This document shows positions 6,170 to 11,673 of a stretch of 13,054 nucleotides of DNA, one piece after another. Source of the DNA: an uncultured Cetobacterium sp. (GTDB lineage Bacteria; Fusobacteriota; Fusobacteriia; Fusobacteriales; Fusobacteriaceae); assembly GCA_900766645.1 (NCBI GenBank), contig CAAFWD010000135.1, positions 1-13,054 on the forward strand, in the 5' to 3' direction. The first letter of the stretch is position 1, and every line of letters starts with the position of its first letter. Made by a program: the position numbers and the translations under genes. The notes under the pieces are model-generated. The model ran no database searches. It was not told the origin of the DNA and saw only the letters and a program-made list of their open reading frames with translations.

Positions 6170-8092
6170 TCACCTCACATTAGTAAAAAGAGTTTTTATT
6201 AGAATCTCTTTTAAATTGTTATTATCAATATTTAAATTTAAAGCTTGTTTTAATTTTTCAATACGATTAATTTCTAAGTATTTTTCATCAATAATATTTT
6301 CAACATTTAAAAGTTCAACCTCTTCAGTAGAAAGTTCATTGATGATTTGTAAGAAAAAAGTACCATAATTTTTAAATTTTTGATTTCCCACACCACTTAT
6401 TTTTAACATTTCCCAACGATTTTTAGGTTTTTTTTCAGCCATTTCTATGAGAGTTAAATCTGAAAATATAATATATGGAGGAACTCCTTCTTGTTCGGCT
6501 ATTTTTTTTCTAAGGGCATTTAGATTTTCAAAAAGAGGATCATCAAAATAATTAAAAGTAACTGCTTCATTATTTTTTCTTAAAATTTGTTTCTCATTTT
6601 TTAAAATAGGATAAGCTTTTTTGGAAAGTTTTAAAACTGGAAAACTTCCAGCACTTTGCAGAATATATTTTTCAGAAATTAAATAGTAGATAAATTCTTC
6701 TAGATCGCCTTGAGAAAAATCATTCATAATTCCAAAAGTTGATAATTTATGAAACTCTTTTCTTTCTATTTTTGAATCACTTTTTCCAAGAAGAATATTT
6801 GTTAAAGTTGAAACACCAACAGATTCCTTAGTTCTTCCAATGCATGAAAATATTTTTTGTGCAGGAAGAGTTAGAGATACAACATCTTTAAAATTTTTAC
6901 AGTTACTACAATTTCCACAGTAATTTTTTATTCTTTTATCACCAAAGTATTTTAAAATATATTCACGGAAACAACTTTCTAAGTAGGTATAATCAACCAT
7001 TTTATCAAGCTTTTTACGTTTTTCTTTTTTTATAGCATCATCACTATCTTCATTGTTTTCAATTAAAAATTCTTGAGTTGAGACATCCTGCTCAAAAAAA
7101 AGTAGAATAGCCTCGGCGGGAGCTCCATCTCTGCCAGCTCTACCAGCTTCTTGATAGTAACTTTCAAGATCTTTAGGGATATTTTTATGTATAACAAATC
7201 GAACATTAGATTTGTCTATTCCCATTCCAAAAGCATTAGTTGCAATCATAATAGGAGATTTATCTTTCAGAAAATCATCTTGAAACTCTTTTCTTTCAGT
7301 TTCAGATAATCCAGCGTGATATTTAGCAACATTAAATCCTTTGATATCTTTTAGATAAGAGTACAGGCTATCAACTTCTTTTCTAGTTGTAGCATAGATA
7401 ATACCAGATTTTTTTGAGTTAGCTTTTAAATAGTTCACAATATATGCATCTCCATCAATAGGTTTCTCAACTTTAAAAGTTATGTTTTCTCTATCAAATC
7501 CATTTATAAAAATTTTAGGAGAGTGCAATTTTAGTTTGTCTATAATATCCTCACGAACTTTTTTAGTTGCAGTTGCAGTTAAAGCTAAAATAGGAGGTCT
7601 TTTATTAATTTTTTCTAAAAAATCTGGGATTTTTAGATAACTTTTTCTAAAGTCATGTCCCCATTGAGATATACAGTGTGCTTCATCAACTGCAATCATA
7701 GAGATATCAATGTTTTTAATAAAAGATATAAAATTATCGTTCATAAGTCTCTCTGGAGATATATATAATAATTTTATTTGATTTCTTTTAATTTTATAAA
7801 TGATTTCTAAATATTCATCTCTAGAAAGAGTTGAATTTAAAAAAGCAGCGTGTACACCAACATATTTAAGTGAATCAACTTGATCTTTCATAAGTGAGAT
7901 AAGGGGAGAGATGATAATAGTTAGATGTGGGAATAAAAGTGCAGGAATTTGATAGCAAATGGATTTCCCACCGCCAGTAGGAAGAACACCTAGGGTGTCT
8001 TTTTTATCCACAATAGCATTTATAATCTGACTTTGTCCTTTTCTAAAATTATCATAACCATATATATTTTTTAATAATGCTTTTGCTTTCAT
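6170..8092 (-). CDS. recQ: ATP-dependent DNA helicase RecQ
   Basis: 3'-5' DNA helicase acting in recombination repair and fork processing. Seen: 640 residues. Helicase motif I is TGGGKS (39-44), motif II DEAH with CISQWGHDFR (136-149), motif III ALTATAT (170-176) and motif VI QEAGRAGRDG (314-323). The RecQ-specific zinc-binding site has Cys374, Cys392, Cys395 and Cys398 (CGNCSNC), then a winged-helix region (about 410-510) and an HRDC domain (about 515-595, containing LKISGVGNQKFKNYG). All hallmark parts are present, so it looks intact. The ATG at 8090-8092 has AAAGGA 4 nt upstream. It ends 4 bp before the Lol permease start, and the permease's ribosome site overlaps its TGA stop, so it is the probable first gene of the recQ-lol-hpf unit. 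Confidence 0.96.
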   Translation of the reverse strand: MKAKALLKNIYGYDNFRKGQSQIINAIVDKKDTLGVLPTGGGKSICYQIPALLFPHLTIIISPLISLMKDQVDSLKYVGVHAAFLNSTLSRDEYLEIIYKIKRNQIKLLYISPERLMNDNFISFIKNIDISMIAVDEAHCISQWGHDFRKSYLKIPDFLEKINKRPPILALTATATKKVREDIIDKLKLHSPKIFINGFDRENITFKVEKPIDGDAYIVNYLKANSKKSGIIYATTRKEVDSLYSYLKDIKGFNVAKYHAGLSETERKEFQDDFLKDKSPIMIATNAFGMGIDKSNVRFVIHKNIPKDLESYYQEAGRAGRDGAPAEAILLFFEQDVSTQEFLIENNEDSDDAIKKEKRKKLDKMVDYTYLESCFREYILKYFGDKRIKNYCGNCSNCKNFKDVVSLTLPAQKIFSCIGRTKESVGVSTLTNILLGKSDSKIERKEFHKLSTFGIMNDFSQGDLEEFIYYLISEKYILQSAGSFPVLKLSKKAYPILKNEKQILRKNNEAVTFNYFDDPLFENLNALRKKIAEQEGVPPYIIFSDLTLIEMAEKKPKNRWEMLKISGVGNQKFKNYGTFFLQIINELSTEEVELLNVENIIDEKYLEINRIEKLKQALNLNIDNNNLKEILIKTLFTNVR

Positions 8093-8204
8093 ATTTTCCT
8101 TTCTATACAGTCTAGTATAAATATATAATTTTAGTTAGATTTTATCATAAGATAACTTTTTTTTATATAATTAATATTCATTTTTTCTTAAAATAATAGT
8201 AGAA

Positions 8205-8210
8205 TATAAT
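8205..8210 (+). promoter_or_regulatory. mnmH: -10 element candidate for mnmH
   Basis: A perfect TATAAT lies 25 bp upstream of the mnmH ATG, leaving room for a short leader containing GGAGGA. The matching -35 position is only a T-rich run (TTTTTC at 8182-8187, 17 bp spacing), so the promoter would be weak at -35 or regulated. Confidence 0.5.
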
Positions 8211-8224
8211 GAATAATAAATTTT

Positions 8225-8230
8225 GGAGGA
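8225..8230 (+). promoter_or_regulatory. mnmH: Ribosome binding site deciding the mnmH start
   Basis: GGAGGA is 4 nt upstream of the ATG at 8235-8237. An in-frame TTG at 8223-8225 would put the Shine-Dalgarno inside the coding region, so the ATG is the real start. Confidence 0.85.
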
Positions 8231-8234
8231 AAAA

Positions 8235-9275
8235 ATGAAATTAGTAACATATGAACAATTATTAAAGGAAAGAAATTATACACTTATAGATGTAAGGACT
8301 CCAAAGGAGTTTGAAGAGGAGCCAATTCCAGGAGCTATAAATATACCATTATTATTAGATGAAGAGAGAGTTGATGTAGGAACAGCTTACAAACAAGTAT
8401 CTCCAGAAAGAGCAAAAGAGCTTGGAGTGGAAGCTATATCAAGGAGATTACCAGAGGTATTTAGAGAAGTTCAAAAACATGCTAAGGGAAGACTTGCATT
8501 TTATTGTGCTCGTGGAGGAATGAGAAGTGGATCTATGGCAGCTTTATTTTCAGCTTTAGGATATACAACATGGAAGTTGGAGGGAGGATATAGGGCTTAT
8601 AGAGAGTATATATTAAAAGAGATTCCAAAACTTAATGAAGGAGTAAAATATTATGTTTTACATGGAAAAACTGGAATAGGAAAAACAAAAGTTCTACAAA
8701 ATTTGGAAGCAAAAGGATATTCAGTTTTAGATTTAGAAAAAATGGCAGATCATAAAGGGTCATTTTTTGGAGGAGTTTGTGAAGCAAGACCTCAAAGTCA
8801 GAAAAGATTTGAATCTTTAGTTTTTGATTTTTTCTATAAAAATAGACCAACATATGTAATAGCTGAAAGTGAGAGTAAAAGAATAGGAAATGTTTATGTT
8901 CCTGAATCTATATTTGAGTCATTGTCTACAGCAACACATCTATCTTTAGAAGCTAGTTTAGATCTAAGAGGGGATATTATAATGGAAGACTATGCAGGAG
9001 CTACGAAAGATGAGCTTCAGCAGTGTTTAAATAAAGTTGGTAGATATATACCAAAAGAATCTCTTGTGGAATACACAGAGATGTTAGAAAAAAATGAAAT
9101 AAGAGAGTTAGCAAAAGTATTAATGACAGATTATTATGATCCTTTATATCAAAAAAGTATAGATAAGTATGAATATGATGCTGATATTTTTTATGATACG
9201 ATAGATATTGCAGTTAAAGAGGTAGAAAAATATCTAAATGAAAGAGAGATATATGGACAAGGAGAAGAGAAATAA
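8235..9275 (+). CDS. mnmH: tRNA 2-selenouridine synthase (MnmH/SelU/YbbB)
   Basis: Replaces sulfur by selenium at the wobble 2-thiouridine of tRNAs for Lys, Glu and Gln, using selenophosphate from SelD; in E. coli the reaction goes through a geranylated intermediate made by the same enzyme. Seen: 346 residues from the chosen ATG. The N-terminal rhodanese domain (about 1-130) has DVRTPKEF (19-26) and the active-site loop CARGGMRS with catalytic Cys91 (98 is Ser); the family loop is usually CWRGGMRS, so the Trp is Ala here. A P-loop domain follows with Walker A GKTGIGKT (144-151), and the EDYAGATKDEL stretch lies further on. Length matches the E. coli enzyme (about 360). Its presence implies selD elsewhere in the genome. 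Its 3' end overlaps the next gene. Confidence 0.95.
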   Translation: MKLVTYEQLLKERNYTLIDVRTPKEFEEEPIPGAINIPLLLDEERVDVGTAYKQVSPERAKELGVEAISRRLPEVFREVQKHAKGRLAFYCARGGMRSGSMAALFSALGYTTWKLEGGYRAYREYILKEIPKLNEGVKYYVLHGKTGIGKTKVLQNLEAKGYSVLDLEKMADHKGSFFGGVCEARPQSQKRFESLVFDFFYKNRPTYVIAESESKRIGNVYVPESIFESLSTATHLSLEASLDLRGDIIMEDYAGATKDELQQCLNKVGRYIPKESLVEYTEMLEKNEIRELAKVLMTDYYDPLYQKSIDKYEYDADIFYDTIDIAVKEVEKYLNEREIYGQGEEK

Positions 9276-9810
9276 AATATTAATTGTAGTACTATCTTTT
9301 TCAATAGGGGTATTAATATATTTACTTTTTAGAAGTAGAAATTTGTTTTATTACCAGTTTATTGAAATGTTATCTTTAGATTCAGCTGTGGATAAAGTAA
9401 GAGTTATTGTATGGGAAAAAAGAAGTTATATCCCAAATTGGGTAATATATTCTTTGCCAGATGGATTGTGGATGTTTTCTATGGGGATAGCACTACTTCA
9501 TAATAGAATATTTTATAGAGAGATTCAAAAAGTTTATAATGTAATATATGCATCTTTTTTTATATTTGAATTTGTTCAATGGGGATTTGGAGGACATGGG
9601 ACATTTTTAGGAACATTTGACAAAATGGATTTACTGTTTTTTACTGTGGGCTTCTTTTTTGCTTCAACTATTGGAGAGAGAGAGTGGAAAAGAAAGCTGC
9701 AAAAAAATATAGAGATGAATACAAAGGAACAATATCAAAGGGAAAAAAGAAAAACCCTAATAATTGTAATAGTTTTTACAGTATTAGGATTTTTCCCTGC
9801 CTTAGTTTAA
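9238..9810 (+). CDS. Small multi-pass membrane protein of unknown function
   Basis: Function not recognised. Seen: 190 residues with about five hydrophobic helices (about 13-33, 65-88, 99-117, 129-145 and 172-189), a basic, Lys/Arg-rich hydrophilic stretch (about 145-171) between the last two, and polar conserved-looking motifs at helix ends: NWVIYSLPDGLW (62-73), FEFVQWGFGGHGTF (110-123) and DKMDLLFFTVG (128-138). The Glu/Gln followed by GTFD..D pattern recalls the VanZ-like superfamily, but this is only a resemblance. It overlaps mnmH by 38 bp in another frame (23 bp if the ATG at 9253 is used; ribosome sites for both are poor), so translational coupling with mnmH is likely. It could relate to selenium or simply be co-transcribed. 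Confidence 0.8.
   Translation: MKERYMDKEKRNKILIVVLSFSIGVLIYLLFRSRNLFYYQFIEMLSLDSAVDKVRVIVWEKRSYIPNWVIYSLPDGLWMFSMGIALLHNRIFYREIQKVYNVIYASFFIFEFVQWGFGGHGTFLGTFDKMDLLFFTVGFFFASTIGEREWKRKLQKNIEMNTKEQYQREKRKTLIIVIVFTVLGFFPALV
9743..9794 (-). terminator. Candidate terminator for xpt inside the 3' end of the opposing membrane-protein gene
   Basis: A long imperfect hairpin has outer arms 9750-9762 and 9782-9794 (12 of 13 pairs, including CCTAATA/TATTAGG) and an inner 5-bp stem (9765-9769 with 9776-9780). On the minus strand the stem is followed by a T-rich tract (TTTTTCTTTTTT, 9754 down to 9743). It begins 19 bp past the xpt stop, so it fits xpt termination. It could also work weakly rightward (TTTTT at 9790-9794). 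The stem is AT-rich and less certain than the hpf terminator. Confidence 0.5.
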
Positions 9811-9812
9811 TA

Positions 9813-10379
9813 TTATCTAAGAGTTATAGTGTTGTTGTCTAAAGATTCAATTACAGCAAGGGATTCTAAGTGAATTCCTTGTTTTTTTATTATTTCCCCT
9901 CCACATTGGAACCCTTTTTCAATAACTATTCCAACTCCAACAAGGTTTGCTTGAGCTTCTTGTATAATTTTATTAAGTCCAATAATTGCATTTCCCATAG
10001 CTAGGAAATCATCAACTACAAGAACATTATCTCCAGGTAGTAAAAATTCTTTTGATACAGTTATATTATATTCAGTGTTTTTAGTAAATGAATGAACAGT
10101 TGCATTATAAGTGTCACCTATTGTAGATGGTTTTTTCTTTTTAGCAAATACCATTGGAACTTTCATAGCATAAGCAGCAGCTAATCCTATGGCAATTCCA
10201 GAAGCTTCAATAGTTAGTATTTTATTGATGTTTTTCCCTTCAAAACGTCTTTTGAATTCCTCTCCAATTGCCATCATTAAAACAGGATCTATTTGGTGAT
10301 TAACAAAACTGTCAACTTTAAGTGTAGAGTTGTTAGTCACAGATCCGTATTTCTCAATATATTCTTTTAATAGTTTCAT
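9813..10379 (-). CDS. xpt: Xanthine phosphoribosyltransferase
   Basis: Converts xanthine and PRPP to XMP (purine salvage). Seen: 188 residues from the chosen ATG. The N-terminus (MKLLKEYIEKYGSV) and NHQIDPVLMMAIGEEFKRRF (about 28-47) match Bacillus-type Xpt. The ATG start is chosen because GGAGGA lies 7 nt upstream; an in-frame TTG at 10392-10394 would place that site inside the gene. The PRPP-binding motif VLVVDDFLAMGNA (about 119-131) and KKKKPSTIGDTY (about 80-91) are intact. The gene follows yqeC-mocA by 24 bp, too little for the purine riboswitch that often precedes xpt in Firmicutes, so it is probably transcribed as the last gene of the molybdenum hydroxylase operon. Its stop is 2 bp from that of the convergent gene. 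Related adenine phosphoribosyltransferases are shorter and lack the N-terminal pattern. Confidence 0.93.
   Translation of the reverse strand: MKLLKEYIEKYGSVTNNSTLKVDSFVNHQIDPVLMMAIGEEFKRRFEGKNINKILTIEASGIAIGLAAAYAMKVPMVFAKKKKPSTIGDTYNATVHSFTKNTEYNITVSKEFLLPGDNVLVVDDFLAMGNAIIGLNKIIQEAQANLVGVGIVIEKGFQCGGEIIKKQGIHLESLAVIESLDNNTITLR
9857..9888 (+). terminator. Rho-independent terminator for mnmH/membrane-protein unit, embedded in xpt
   Basis: A 10-bp stem (9857-9866 with 9872-9881, one G-T wobble) with a 5-nt loop is followed on the plus strand by seven T residues (9882-9888). It starts 46 bp after the stop of the rightward membrane-protein gene, and lies wholly inside the antisense 3' coding part of xpt. 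Structure and placement fit an intrinsic terminator for the rightward transcript; the minus strand lacks a U-tract after this stem. Confidence 0.8.
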
Positions 10380-10386
10380 AAGTAAT

Positions 10387-10392
10387 TCCTCC
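10387..10392 (-). promoter_or_regulatory. xpt: Ribosome binding site deciding the xpt start
   Basis: GGAGGA is 7 nt upstream of the ATG at 10377-10379. The upstream in-frame TTG overlaps this site and is unlikely to be used. Confidence 0.8.
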
Positions 10393-10403
10393 AAAATTTA
10401 ATT

Positions 10404-11654
10404 TTATATATTTTTTAAATCTTCTTGAGTATCAATATCTGAAAACTCTTGAGATTGTGTAACATAAATTTTAATATATTTATTTTTCTTTAATACTTCT
10501 CGTCCACCATTATCTCCAGATAATAAAAGTAGTTCATTTTGGAATCTCCTTGGAAAAATTATAGGAGGAGATGGACGATCATTTAGCGTTGGAACAATAA
10601 TCATATCTTTCTGTTCAAACTCAAAGATCACTTTAAGAAAAGTATCCTTTGTAAGAAATGGCATATCTCCAGGAATAAACATAAAGGCATCAGATGTAGC
10701 ATTTTTAGATCCGAGAATAACAGACTGACTTTGCCCTAAATGTGAACTTGAATTTTTAAAATATTTAAACTTATATTTTAATGCTAAATCAAATGAAAAT
10801 TTATCTTTTCCAATTAATATTTTTTCTTTAAAGTTTAAAGTAGATATATTATTTAGTGTTTCTTCAAGGATAGGGTTTCCACTTTTCAAAAGAGCTTTAA
10901 GTTTATCTCCGTTAAATCTTTTTGAAAAGCCAGCAGCTAAAACAATTGGGGTAACAGTTTTAAATTTATAATATTCGTTTTTTATAGCAGAGCCCCAAAA
11001 AATATTTTTAAAATTTAATTTGTTTGCTAAATTAAAAAAAATTTCAAATTCATTTTCAGAATAAATTTTATTAAAAAATAAATATTTATTATCCTCAGAA
11101 AAACTAAAGTTTTTAAAAAGAGGGGCATGTGTTATATAATTAAATAAATCTTTTTCAGAAATTTTATTACATTCTGAGGTAAATTGATTTTTATATAACT
11201 CATATCTGTGAATATTAGTATCATTTTTATTTTTTCCAATGCAATTAATATCTATAACAGAGATAGTTTTATTAGCAAAACTTGGGATACATGGTTCGTT
11301 ATCCTTCCAACCTTTTAATGGCTTTCCACAACTTCCGTCTGCTTCTATTAGAATATAATCAAAATGATTTTTAAGCTCATTTAAATCTTCAAAAGAAGCA
11401 CTTTCTATTTTATTATTATTTATTTTTGGACAAAAGATGTGTATAAAATTATCCTGAGGAGAATAATTACATATCTCCTCAGGATAGATAAAAATAAAAT
11501 CTTCATTTTTAGGTTTGAATATTTTAGTAGTAGTAGCAATAAGTACACTACCTTTTTTTACCAATGTTTTAGCTAAAGAAAACATAAGTGTGGTTTTTCC
11601 ACCAGCACCTGTGATAGATATAATATCGCCTTTTTTTACATCAAAAGGTGTCAT
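10404..11654 (-). CDS. YqeC-MocA fusion: Se-dependent hydroxylase accessory protein with molybdopterin nucleotidyltransferase domain
   Basis: A two-domain protein for maturing molybdenum hydroxylases. Seen: residues 1 to about 225 form a YqeC-type P-loop domain with GAGGKTT (16-22), ATTTKIF (40-46) and the family motif LIEADGS...PLK....EPCIP (102-124). Residues about 234-416 form a MocA-type NTP transferase with LAAGFSKRFNGDK (239-251), GQSQSVILG (307-315), GDMPFL (329-334), RPSPPIIF (360-367), GDNGGREVL (380-388) and DIDTQEDL (407-414). MocA enzymes join CTP to molybdopterin to make the dinucleotide cofactor used by xanthine dehydrogenase family enzymes. YqeC was linked to selenium-dependent molybdenum hydroxylases by comparative genomics; its chemistry is not settled. 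In E. coli the two are separate genes (yqeC; mocA/ygfJ). AAGGAG (11661-11666) lies 6 nt before the ATG. It sits between the hydroxylase gene (19 bp) and xpt (24 bp). Confidence 0.9.
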   Translation of the reverse strand: MTPFDVKKGDIISITGAGGKTTLMFSLAKTLVKKGSVLIATTTKIFKPKNEDFIFIYPEEICNYSPQDNFIHIFCPKINNNKIESASFEDLNELKNHFDYILIEADGSCGKPLKGWKDNEPCIPSFANKTISVIDINCIGKNKNDTNIHRYELYKNQFTSECNKISEKDLFNYITHAPLFKNFSFSEDNKYLFFNKIYSENEFEIFFNLANKLNFKNIFWGSAIKNEYYKFKTVTPIVLAAGFSKRFNGDKLKALLKSGNPILEETLNNISTLNFKEKILIGKDKFSFDLALKYKFKYFKNSSSHLGQSQSVILGSKNATSDAFMFIPGDMPFLTKDTFLKVIFEFEQKDMIIVPTLNDRPSPPIIFPRRFQNELLLLSGDNGGREVLKKNKYIKIYVTQSQEFSDIDTQEDLKNI

Positions 11655-11673
11655 ATATATCTCCTTGCTATAT

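Larger units (their letters stand above)
8093..8234. promoter_or_regulatory. Divergent intergenic promoter region between recQ and mnmH
   Basis: 142 bp of very AT-rich DNA between divergent genes. For recQ (minus strand) there are two weak candidates: an extended -10 TGATAAAAT (8139-8147) and TATACT (8114-8119); neither has a clear -35. TATACT overlaps one arm of a short inverted repeat, TATAC-N6-GTATA (8104-8119), next to the recQ ribosome site, which could be an operator. For mnmH see the separate -10 entry. No structured RNA or riboswitch is apparent. Confidence 0.5.

Noticed and set aside
8093..8234. Small RNA or leader in the recQ-mnmH gap
   Set aside because: The 142 bp are very AT-rich without a GC-containing hairpin or T-tract terminator; only promoter-like elements are supported.
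8632..8853. Minus-strand 73-codon open frame
   Set aside because: Antisense to mnmH, Leu/Phe-rich shadow of its P-loop domain.
10380..10403. Purine riboswitch before xpt
   Set aside because: The gap is only 24 bp and consists of a ribosome site plus AT-rich bases; no aptamer can fit.
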